Source: Maledivibacter sp. (GTDB taxonomy: Bacteria; Bacillota; Clostridia; Peptostreptococcales; Caminicellaceae). From it: a stretch of DNA of 64,000 nucleotides. Numbering within the stretch: the first letter of the stretch is position 1; each line of letters starts with the position of its first letter. The notes below the pieces were generated by a model. It was not told the DNA's origin, searched no databases, and was given only the letters and a program-made list of their open reading frames with translations. Shown one piece after another: positions 42,669-49,705 of the stretch. The translations under genes and the position numbers were made by a program. The stretch covers positions 1 through 64,000 of the forward strand of contig JAOASB010000023.1 in assembly GCA_025210375.1 (NCBI GenBank), given 5' to 3'.

Positions 42669-42827
42669 GAGGAAATTGCATAACTCTTACTTGGCTAAAC
42701 CTAATATGCGAATATCATCCTATATTTAATTGCTTAAGATATAAGCATATTTGATGGTATAGCCATTGGGATTTTAGAACTACATATGGTAGATAGTTTT
42801 TGTAGAAGGTAATTATGCAATTTGCTC
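42669..42827 (-). repeat. complete MITE-like element, copy G, with TATT target duplication
   Basis: This copy is 159 bp with both terminal repeats and TATT at 42665-42668 and 42828-42831. It has the same orientation as copy F and about 90% similarity to it by eye. Confidence 0.9.
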
Positions 42828-42958
42828 TATTTATAATATTACATCTCCATACAGTTTACTCAGCTAAGTATCTAAAGCTTTTTACATTTCTAGGTATTTA
42901 TTGTGCAGCATAATAGGGTATAATATATATTAACTTAGTATTATTGGGAGGTTATATA

Positions 42959-43597
42959 TTGAATAGTTTAAATTTTATTTACAAAAGACATAGTATCAGA
43001 AGATTTAAGGATGCTGATGTTCCTACTGAGGATATAAAAGAAATAATAAAAGCCGCTACATATGCCCCTTCATCTAAAAATGTTCAAAACTGGCATTTCG
43101 TCGTTATAAAAAACAAGGAGAAAATAAACGAAATTGCGAAAATCATTGAAAGAAAAAATGCTGAACTAGCAAGCTTTTGTAAGAATGAAGAATTAAAGAA
43201 ATCCTTTACGAAATATGTAAAATATCACACGGTCTTTAGAGATGCTCCTGTTTTGGTATTAGCTTATACCAGTTCTTATCCTCCATCAGAATTGCCTCTT
43301 TTTAAAGATAAAGGAGCTTCCAGTGAGGAAATTCACAATCTTTTGAGACCGTCGCCTGGTATACAGAATATATCTGCCGCGATGGAAAATTTACTTTTAG
43401 CTGCTGCCAATATGGGTTATGGAGGCTGTTGGATGACGGGTCCAAATTATGCAGGTAAAGAGATTGAGGAGTTCATCCCCATTGATAAGGAAGGCTACTT
43501 CTTAGCTGCCATGACCCCAATAGGTGTACCGGAAGAATCGGAATTAAGGAGTCCGAAAAGAATACCTGTGGATGAAGTACTTACAATTATAGAATAA
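42959..43597 (+). CDS. nitroreductase family protein
   Basis: This is an FMN-dependent NAD(P)H oxidoreductase, 212 aa from the TTG at 42959, which follows GGGAGGTTATATA. The FMN-binding start is YKRHSIRRF, then YAPSSKNVQNWHF and the C-terminal GGCWMTGPNY and PIGVPEE segments. The natural substrate cannot be told; reduction of quinones, nitro compounds or flavins is possible. It is convergent with the ferredoxin-domain gene, and a bidirectional terminator lies between them. Confidence 0.9.
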   Translation: MNSLNFIYKRHSIRRFKDADVPTEDIKEIIKAATYAPSSKNVQNWHFVVIKNKEKINEIAKIIERKNAELASFCKNEELKKSFTKYVKYHTVFRDAPVLVLAYTSSYPPSELPLFKDKGASSEEIHNLLRPSPGIQNISAAMENLLLAAANMGYGGCWMTGPNYAGKEIEEFIPIDKEGYFLAAMTPIGVPEESELRSPKRIPVDEVLTIIE

Positions 43598-43610
43598 TAA
43601 GAAGTATAGA

Positions 43611-43628
43611 AAGCGGCTTGAGCCGCTT
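43611..43628. terminator. bidirectional terminator, AAGCGGCT palindrome
   Basis: AAGCGGCT (43611-43618), a two-base TG spacer, then AGCCGCTT (43621-43628). T-rich sequence follows on the plus side. Confidence 0.7.
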
Positions 43629-43638
43629 CAAGCTGTTC

Positions 43639-44382
43639 TTATTCTTCTTTACTGCCATTTATTTTTATCTTTACTTTTCTAATTTCTATGTTTTTTCCCG
43701 ATCTCTTAAGTGCCTCCTCTGCCGCCATGATTATTCCTGTACAGCATGGCACCTCCATATGTGCTACAGTTATTCCGGTTATGTCATTCATCTTAATAAT
43801 ATTAGTAAGTTTATTCATATAGAATTCTATATCATCCAGTTTAGGACATCCTATCACCACTGACTTATTCTTTAATAAATCTATGTGATAATTTGGGTAA
43901 GCGAAGGGTACACAATCAGCTGTTATAAGCAAATCTTTTCCATTGAAATAAGATGCGGCCTCAGGTACTAATTTAAGCTGTACTGGCCATTGACCTAATT
44001 GAGGCTTGATTTTTACTTCTATATCATTAGTTAAAATCCCTGGATTTAATCTATGGTCTATTTTTCTTTTTATACTCATTGATCTACTACCTGGACATCC
44101 ACTACTATGTTTTTTTATAGGTACTTTCTTAGATTGACTTATATCTTTCAAATGTTTTTCTACTGCTTCTTCATTAAAATCCGCTGCTTCCCTTTCGATG
44201 ATATCTATTGCATCTACCGGACAATGTCCAATACAATTTCCTATGCCATCACATAGATTGTCTGATATTAGTTTTGCTTTACCATCTATAATTTGTATGG
44301 CTCCTTCAGCACATCCAGGAACACATTCTCCACAACCGTTGCATTTATCTTCGTTAATTTTAATTATTTTTCTTATAGCCAA
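43639..44382 (-). CDS. 4Fe-4S ferredoxin-domain protein
   Basis: The protein is 247 aa. The N-terminal bacterial ferredoxin fold carries C14, C17, C20, C24 for the first cluster. The second motif has only C44, C50 and C54 (CDGIGNCIGHCP), so it lacks the usual second cysteine. The C-terminal part has two further cysteine-containing segments, TADCVPFAYPNYH and MEVPCCTGII. It resembles proteins seen in many strict anaerobes that are thought to shuttle electrons, and DUF362-like domains are absent. The start is TTG behind GAGGAGTG. Confidence 0.85.
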   Translation of the reverse strand: MAIRKIIKINEDKCNGCGECVPGCAEGAIQIIDGKAKLISDNLCDGIGNCIGHCPVDAIDIIEREAADFNEEAVEKHLKDISQSKKVPIKKHSSGCPGSRSMSIKRKIDHRLNPGILTNDIEVKIKPQLGQWPVQLKLVPEAASYFNGKDLLITADCVPFAYPNYHIDLLKNKSVVIGCPKLDDIEFYMNKLTNIIKMNDITGITVAHMEVPCCTGIIMAAEEALKRSGKNIEIRKVKIKINGSKEE

Positions 44383-44491
44383 TTAAATCACACTCCTCAT
44401 CCTTAATTTATATTTTAATTATAAAAGAAATCATGATGAGAATATGTGATTTATATCAATTCTATCCTGTGATATTAGTCACAGGATAAAA

Positions 44492-44697
44492 AGTTCTAAG
44501 TTCAAAGTTATAAGTTCTAAGCTTTGAAGATTTTCAAACTATATATAGTAGACAGTCTTTATAGAAGGTGATTATGCAATTTGCTCAAGTAAGACAGATA
44601 GAAAATCTAATATCCTACTAATATTAATTCTTATATTCTACTCTTAACCTAAGAGAATGCCCTCTATCTTAGAACTTTGAACTTACAACTTAGAACT
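44492..44697. repeat. 206-bp block with TTCTAAGT inverted ends containing a MITE fragment
   Basis: The left end AGTTCTAAGTTCAAAGTTAT is mirrored at the right by TTTGAACTTACAACTTAG. Inside, 44521-44586 matches the terminal half of the MITE-like family (GTAGACAGTCTTTATAGAAG ... TTTGCTC). Just outside to the left is a separate hairpin TATCCTGTGA/TCACAGGATA (44463-44488). These elements make up the whole spacer 44383-44703. Confidence 0.65.
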
Positions 44698-44703
44698 CTC
44701 TAT

Positions 44704-45357
44704 TTATCCTCCCAGGGTTATATCTTGATTATTGTACCATTCTAATGCACCATAAAAATGTTCATCATCAAAATCTGGCCATAGATCATCTATTACATAA
44801 AAATCCGAATATATGGATTGTACTGGTAAAAAGCCACTTAATCTTCTTCTACCACCCCAACGGATTATTAAATCGACTCTACTTATATCCGATGTATAAA
44901 TAGAATCCATTATATTTTTTTTACTTCTATTACCCTTACCGCCATTCAAATAAAGGTTTTCTAAATCCCAATGCCATCCATAGTTAACAAGAAAATTGAC
45001 CCTTAAGCCACCCTTTCCAAAGTCTTGGCGAGTTGTGTAGGGCTTTAACTTTTCAGGGAACTTAGGGGAATTAGTATTCCCAACTACTAATAAAGATGCA
45101 TCCTCATGTACAAGCATTTCTACAGCATCTATACATGCTTTAGTAAATGCCTCTGTTTGGGAGCTAGGCCTTTTTGTATTATCCGTTGTAAATCCATAGT
45201 AAGTAACTTCCTTTACTCCCACCTGCTGGCATAATTTAAACATATCTATTCCAGGTTTCAATCCATAATCATAACCTTTTTCCTTTGTGAATCCCATATT
45301 TACAGCCCAACGTCTATTCCCATCAGGTATAATTCCTATGTGATTAGGAATCCTCAT
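44704..45357 (-). CDS. divergent cis-prenyltransferase (UppS-like)
   Basis: The protein is 217 aa from the ATG at 45357 (GGGAGG site), shorter than typical undecaprenyl diphosphate synthases (about 240-260). The allylic-substrate motif IIPDGNRRWA with D12 is intact. The late motif, usually RTGGExRLSNFLLWQ, reads RWGGRRRLSGFLPVQ: the acidic residue is replaced by Arg, and the later Mg-binding Glu is Asp (IYSDFYVID). It is therefore probably a second, diverged prenyltransferase rather than the housekeeping enzyme. Product length unknown. Confidence 0.82.
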   Translation of the reverse strand: MRIPNHIGIIPDGNRRWAVNMGFTKEKGYDYGLKPGIDMFKLCQQVGVKEVTYYGFTTDNTKRPSSQTEAFTKACIDAVEMLVHEDASLLVVGNTNSPKFPEKLKPYTTRQDFGKGGLRVNFLVNYGWHWDLENLYLNGGKGNRSKKNIMDSIYTSDISRVDLIIRWGGRRRLSGFLPVQSIYSDFYVIDDLWPDFDDEHFYGALEWYNNQDITLGG

Positions 45358-45441
45358 ATAAAAACCTCCCTTCATCCTTTAGAAGATTATTTTTACAATT
45401 ATACCTAATATTTTTGTCAAAATAATAATTCTTTATACATA

Positions 45442-45475
45442 AAAAAAACCCAGCCCAAGGCTGAGTTTTTTTAAA
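45442..45475 (-). terminator. terminator after the ferritin gene
   Basis: On the minus strand AAAAAACTCAGCC pairs with GGCTGGGTTTTTT around a TTG loop, directly after the ferritin stop. Confidence 0.85.
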
Positions 45476-45481
45476 AATTTT

Positions 45482-45997
45482 TTATTCAGTTTCATTGGTT
45501 GGGGGTGTAAAGGTTCTTTGAGCCAGTTCTTTGTCAAGGGACATTAGTCCATTTGTATTATCCCCAATCATCTTAACTTTTTGAATAAGCTTTTTAAACA
45601 TATTCATTTCTTCCACTTGTTCGTCTATAAACCATTTCAAAACACTTATTGTAGCATACTCTCTTTCATCCTGAGCTATATCCATAAGCTTATAGATTCT
45701 TTCAGTAACAATTTTTTCATGGCCTAAAGCAGTTTCTAAAGCCTCTAATAATGATTCAAACTTATTATTAGGCTCCTTATATGAAGATATTGTAACTCTA
45801 CCATCTACTTCATTTATGTAGTTATAAAATTTCATAGCGTGGAATCTTTCTTCTTCGTTTTGTACTATAAAGAAATTCTCAAATCCGTCTAAATCAATGG
45901 ATGCACAATATGCAGCCATAGCTAAATAAATATTAGCAGATTCAAATTCAAAATTCATTTGTTCATTTAACTCTTTAAATAATTTTTCAGATACCAT
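45482..45997 (-). CDS. ftn: ferritin
   Basis: This is a non-haem ferritin of 171 aa that stores iron as a 24-subunit shell. Ferroxidase-centre residues are visible in NFEFESANIYLAM (Glu), NEEERFHAMKFY (Glu and His) and the later ILKWFIDEQVEEM (Glu and Gln). The start follows AAAAGAGGAGGAATATAA. It stands alone behind an AT-rich leader; PerR or Fur control is plausible, but no operator was identified. Confidence 0.94.
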   Translation of the reverse strand: MVSEKLFKELNEQMNFEFESANIYLAMAAYCASIDLDGFENFFIVQNEEERFHAMKFYNYINEVDGRVTISSYKEPNNKFESLLEALETALGHEKIVTERIYKLMDIAQDEREYATISVLKWFIDEQVEEMNMFKKLIQKVKMIGDNTNGLMSLDKELAQRTFTPPTNETE

Positions 45998-46377
45998 TTA
46001 TATTCCTCCTCTTTTTATATTCCATATAGAACTTTAATTTAAATTGGCAATTTATAAATATTCTTAGTTAGTATACACATTTACTTAACATTTATTTGTA
46101 TAAATTACCACACTTTATATAATATAAAATTTGATCATAATATACAATAGACAAGTTAAATAATCACCAAATCTAAAAATTCTATATTGAAAAATCACTG
46201 TAAATCTTATATCATTATATAAATACCCAGCTTGGAAAATTTAAACACTTTTTTTATCAAAATAATAAATATTTTAAGAACTTAATCATGCAATTTGTTT
46301 CAGTAACAGTTTAGTTTAACAAAAGTAATATATATAATAACAACATTGTACATATTCTGAAAGTGAGGTATTTTATT
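45998..46377. other. spacer between divergent ferritin and mgtC-like genes
   Basis: It contains promoters for both sides (for example TATAATATAAAA near 46116) and a degenerate MITE terminus near 46285-46308 (CATGCAATTTGTTTCAG). No gene or RNA was recognised. Confidence 0.45.
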
Positions 46378-47043
46378 GTGATTTCAATTAATGATGTACT
46401 AATAAGAATAATTCTTGCTTGCCTTCTAGGTGGGCTAATAGGTATGGAAAGGGAAAGTATTAATAGACCTGCTGGATTTAGAACCCATATTTTAGTATGT
46501 ATGGGATCTACGCTTGTTATGTTAACTGGCATTTTTCTATTTAATAACTACAAACATCTAACAAATCTAGATCCTGGAAGATTAGGAGCCCAAGTCATAA
46601 GTGGTATAGGTTTTCTTGGAGCAGGAACGATTCTACGGGAAGGGCTGACTGTAAAGGGTCTAACCACAGCTGCGAGTCTTTGGGCTGTTGCTTGTATAGG
46701 CTTAGCAATGGGAAGTGGATTTTATTTAGGGGCTATTGTATCCACAGGTTTTGTTTTTGTTATATTATTTTTCTTTTCAAAGTTTGAAGTGTATGTAAGT
46801 AAAAGACATAATGAAATTAATTTGAAAATCCTAACAATAAATAAACCGGGGCAAATAGGAAAACTCGGTACAGAGTTAGGTAAAATGAATATATCAATAC
46901 ATAATATTAATTTGGAGCCCCATAATAATGAAAATCTAACAATAATTATGATTCTTAAGGTTCCTAGAGGCATAGACCAATCTGATATTTTATCATCCTT
47001 ATTGAGTATTGAAGGAATCGATAATGTGGAATTAATAGAATAA
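46378..47043 (+). CDS. MgtC/SapB family membrane protein
   Basis: The start is GTG at 46378 behind GTGAGGT; 221 aa. Four to five membrane segments carry the family motifs LLGGLIGMERE, RTHILVCMGSTLVM, and ISGIGFLGAGTI, followed by a cytoplasmic ACT-like domain (about 140-220). MgtC proteins act in low-magnesium and acid survival and can modulate ATP synthase or phosphate uptake; they are not magnesium pumps. The actual role in this organism is unknown. It is convergent with the DUF134 gene. Confidence 0.9.
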   Translation: MISINDVLIRIILACLLGGLIGMERESINRPAGFRTHILVCMGSTLVMLTGIFLFNNYKHLTNLDPGRLGAQVISGIGFLGAGTILREGLTVKGLTTAASLWAVACIGLAMGSGFYLGAIVSTGFVFVILFFFSKFEVYVSKRHNEINLKILTINKPGQIGKLGTELGKMNISIHNINLEPHNNENLTIIMILKVPRGIDQSDILSSLLSIEGIDNVELIE

Positions 47044-47098
47044 ACATATATTATGGTTCTATTAAAGGGTAAGTAAAAAGAGGCCTATTCTTTTTAAT

Positions 47099-47554
47099 TT
47101 AATAATGAATACAACCTCTTTTTCTTTTACACCGTCCCTGACAAAAATTACTTTCATCAATACAAGCGACTTCCCTAGAGTCACACTTAGGACATTTATG
47201 GATTTCATTTTCGTAGGGTTCACTAAATATATTTCCGCAATCCTTACATTCATATTTACATATGTTAAATGTATAATTACCCCCTTCAATGCTTATAGCT
47301 TTTCCTTCTGTTAAGGCTTCAGATACTTTTCTTCTGGCTTCATCTATTATCAATTGAAAGGTTTGCCTAGAAACATGCATTTCCCCAGCACATTCTTCTT
47401 GACTAAGCTTCTGGATATCTTTTAGTCTCATTGCCTCAAGTTCCTCTAGCTTTAATGTAATAACCTCTAATTCGCATTTGGGTTTATTAGCTGGAACAAA
47501 ATAGTTATTTTGAGGAACAAAAGCAATTTTTCTAGGTTTAATGGGTCTGGGCAA
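47099..47554 (-). CDS. DUF134 family protein (putative DNA-binding, Cys-rich tail)
   Basis: The start is the TTG at 47554 behind GGAGGTGAG, giving MPRPIKPRK as in other family members; 151 aa. A helix-turn-helix occupies about 45-90 (SQEECAGEMHVSRQTFQLII). The C-terminal part has a rubredoxin-like knuckle pair (CKDC ... CPKC) and a further Cys-rich end (FCQGRCKRKRGC). Its stop-to-start distance to the Fur-like gene is 4 bp, so the pair is co-transcribed. Members of this family commonly lie beside NifX-like and Mrp-like genes, as here. Confidence 0.87.
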   Translation of the reverse strand: MPRPIKPRKIAFVPQNNYFVPANKPKCELEVITLKLEELEAMRLKDIQKLSQEECAGEMHVSRQTFQLIIDEARRKVSEALTEGKAISIEGGNYTFNICKYECKDCGNIFSEPYENEIHKCPKCDSREVACIDESNFCQGRCKRKRGCIHY

Positions 47555-47558
47555 AAAC

Positions 47559-47996
47559 TCACCTCCTGCATTCTTTACAAACTCCATCAAAAACAATGGA
47601 AATATTATTTACCATAATATCATATTTCTTCTCTAATTTGTTCTTTTCTTCTAAAATATTTACTATTGAACTACTATTACTATAATCAAATAATCTCCCA
47701 CATTTTTCACACTTTAGATGTATATGCATACACTTCTCGCTAAATATTCTTAGTTCATAAAACCTTATATTACTAATGTTTGTTTCTTTAATTATACCAG
47801 TTTCCCTTAATGTTCCTATGGTTCTATATATAGTTGGTAAGCTTATTCTTCCCTTAACTAAATCATATATATCATTAATTTTTAAATGCATATCCTTATT
47901 ATCTACAAATAACTTGATGATTTCCTTACGGGCACTTGTGGGTTTATATCCTCTTTGCTTTAATATTTCCTCAATTCTCTTAATCCTATTATCCAA
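47559..47996 (-). CDS. Fur family transcriptional regulator
   Basis: The start is the TTG at 47996 behind AAAGGGTGATTATA; the frame runs 29 codons further upstream, but those codons derive from the TTCTAAGT repeat and are not expected to be protein. The product is 145 aa: a winged helix (about 15-80, with PTIYRTIGTLRETGII) and a dimerisation domain with HIHLKCEKCGRLFDY and the C-terminal CKEC, the structural zinc site. It could be Fur, PerR or Zur; the sensor site cannot be assigned by eye. The metal-cofactor neighbours suggest iron or redox control. Confidence 0.9.
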   Translation of the reverse strand: MDNRIKRIEEILKQRGYKPTSARKEIIKLFVDNKDMHLKINDIYDLVKGRISLPTIYRTIGTLRETGIIKETNISNIRFYELRIFSEKCMHIHLKCEKCGRLFDYSNSSSIVNILEEKNKLEKKYDIMVNNISIVFDGVCKECRR

Positions 47997-48036
47997 TATA
48001 ATCACCCTTTTATCAAAGACATCTACCAATATCTTT

Positions 48037-48066
48037 GTAGTCCTAAGTTCTAAGTGATAAGTTCTA
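48037..48066. repeat. single TTCTAAGT-type repeat end
   Basis: TCCTAAGTTCTAAGTGATAA then GTTCTAAG is the same tandem unit found at the ends of blocks 25544-25759 and 44492-44697, but no mirrored partner lies nearby. It reads in frame into the Fur-like gene. Confidence 0.6.
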
Positions 48067-48097
48067 AGATTTTGGTAATTCATTATATAAAGTTAAA

Positions 48098-48293
48098 GCA
48101 GAATGTCTCCATTCTGCTTAGGCTGTCTAAAAACTCGAATTTCTTCGTTGTTGCTTCAAGCAAGAACCCTTACGTATCTCTATATACGCTGCGGTCTCTA
48201 GCTTTCAGCACGCCTCAAACTTCAGGTTTTTAGACAGCCTCTCATCTTGTTGAATTTATCAACAATCTGGGCAGAATGTCTCCATTCTGCTTA
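48098..48293. repeat. composite repeat: duplicated hairpin flanking a TTTTTAGACAG inverted-repeat element
   Basis: The sequence GCAGAATGTCTCCATTCTGC plus TTA occurs exactly twice, at 48098-48120 and 48271-48293. Between the copies lies 48121-48239, which begins GGCTGTCTAAAAACT and ends AGGTTTTTAGACAGCC, and then the small CTTGTTGA/TCAACAATC hairpin (48245-48267). The right hairpin directly follows the NifX-like stop codon on the minus strand and can serve as its terminator. Confidence 0.75.
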
Positions 48294-48647
48294 ATCATTA
48301 CAATGTCCTTCATGTTGATGTTCCCTACAAACTGAATTTGTAGACTTCAATTTACCATTAACATACTCATTAATAACATCATCTAAATTTCCTTTGGCTC
48401 CTACTATTACGTTAATGTTATTTCTAGCAAACAACTCTTGTGCTGTTGCCCCCATACCTCCCGATACGATTACATTAACATGCCTTTCTGCTAGATATTT
48501 GGGCAAAAATCCTGGTTTATGTCCTGGGTTAGGTAGAAATTCTCTATTCAAAACATTTCCATCTTCAATCTGGGCTATTTCAAATCCTTCACAATGTCCA
48601 AAGTGACCGGATACTACATTTCCATCCTTAGCTATTGCAATTTTCAT
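48291..48647 (-). CDS. NifB/NifX-type dinitrogenase iron-molybdenum cofactor family protein
   Basis: The protein is 118 aa with the RNase H-like NifX/VnfY fold: start MKIAIAKDGNVVSGHFGHCEGF, then VIVSGGMGATAQELF and a His/Cys-rich tail (CREHQHEGHCND). Such small proteins occur outside nitrogen fixation in many anaerobes and may carry Fe-S cluster precursors. It lies downstream of the Mrp ATPase gene (76 bp), again an Fe-S carrier, which supports a common role in cluster assembly or storage. AAGGAGGTAGTTCCATT precedes the ATG. Confidence 0.9.
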   Translation of the reverse strand: MKIAIAKDGNVVSGHFGHCEGFEIAQIEDGNVLNREFLPNPGHKPGFLPKYLAERHVNVIVSGGMGATAQELFARNNINVIVGAKGNLDDVINEYVNGKLKSTNSVCREHQHEGHCND

Positions 48648-48723
48648 AATGGAACTACCTCCTTAATGCTCTTAATTTTTGTACACATTTTTTTACATAT
48701 TCATTAAATGTAATTTCCCAATG

Positions 48724-49530
48724 CTAGTTACACACATTTTCATTACATAGTGCATCCAAATTTTTCAATACATTATCAGATAGTTCCTTCATCATGGCAA
48801 AGTTTATTTTTGCATAAAGCTCTACCTTACCTTCATCACAAAGCTCAACAAAGCTTGGATCTATAGGCATTTGGGCTAATACATTTATTCCCATTTCTTC
48901 TGCTATTTCATTTACTCTACTCTTTCCGAAGATATCTATTCTCTTTCCACATTCTACACACTCATAATAGCTCATATTTTCAATTATTCCAACTACTGGA
49001 ATATTCATCATTTTAGCCATATTTAAAGATTTCTTCACAATAAGCTTAACTAAATCCTGTGGTGAAGAAACTACGATTATTCCATCTAAATCTAGTGATT
49101 GCATTATTGTCAAGGATACATCTCCAGTTCCTGGAGGAAGGTCTATAAGTAAATAATCTAAATCTCCCCAGTTTACCTCAGTATAAAATTGCTTTACAGT
49201 ATTTGCTATTAAAGGGCCTCTCCAAACTACAGGAGAATCTTCCTTATCGATTAGTAAATTTAAGGATATTACATTTATACCAGTATTAGTCACTACTGGA
49301 TTTATTCCAGATTCATTACCCTTAGCTCTTTGATCATTAATCCCAAATACTTTAGGTATACTTGGTCCAGTGATATCGGCATCCATTATACCCACTTTAT
49401 GTCCCTGCTCAGTCAATGCAGTTGCCACCAATGAAGTTACAGAGGATTTTCCCACACCGCCTTTACCACTCATTATTGCAATAACCTTCTTTATGTTGCT
49501 TTTTTCATTTGTCTTTTCTTTTTCAAACAT
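48724..49530 (-). CDS. Mrp/NBP35 family Fe-S carrier ATPase
   Basis: The protein is 268 aa. The deviant Walker A motif SGKGGVGKSS lies near 20-29, switch I has DADITGPS, and LIDLPPGTGD is the Walker B-like segment. The bridging cysteines are in YECVECG; an additional C-terminal CNENVC is present. These ATPases bind and transfer [4Fe-4S] clusters to client proteins. The gene heads the cluster Mrp, NifX-like, Fur, DUF134. AAATAGGAGGTTGAATATAA precedes the ATG. Confidence 0.92.
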   Translation of the reverse strand: MFEKEKTNEKSNIKKVIAIMSGKGGVGKSSVTSLVATALTEQGHKVGIMDADITGPSIPKVFGINDQRAKGNESGINPVVTNTGINVISLNLLIDKEDSPVVWRGPLIANTVKQFYTEVNWGDLDYLLIDLPPGTGDVSLTIMQSLDLDGIIVVSSPQDLVKLIVKKSLNMAKMMNIPVVGIIENMSYYECVECGKRIDIFGKSRVNEIAEEMGINVLAQMPIDPSFVELCDEGKVELYAKINFAMMKELSDNVLKNLDALCNENVCN

Positions 49531-49646
49531 TTATATTCAACCTCCTATTTGGCATATGCTAATTATATTATACTCCATTTTTTGTTATTGTCAAATGCCA
49601 ATAACTTTTTTGCTATATACATATGCTCAATCCCAATAATATAAAG

Positions 49647-49700
49647 GGCTGTGGGAAAAGATCAAATTCAAAGATAAGAAAATGAGCTTTTGCCACAGCC
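49647..49700 (-). terminator. terminator after the MATE gene
   Basis: GGCTGTGGGAAAAG (49647-49660) pairs with CTTTTGCCACAGCC (49687-49700) with one mismatch, just after the MATE transporter stop. Confidence 0.65.
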
Positions 49701-49705
49701 TAGGG

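Noticed and set aside
47062..47314. Alternative small frames overlapping the DUF134 gene
   Set aside because: They lie in other frames of a well-conserved Cys-rich coding region and have no ribosome sites.
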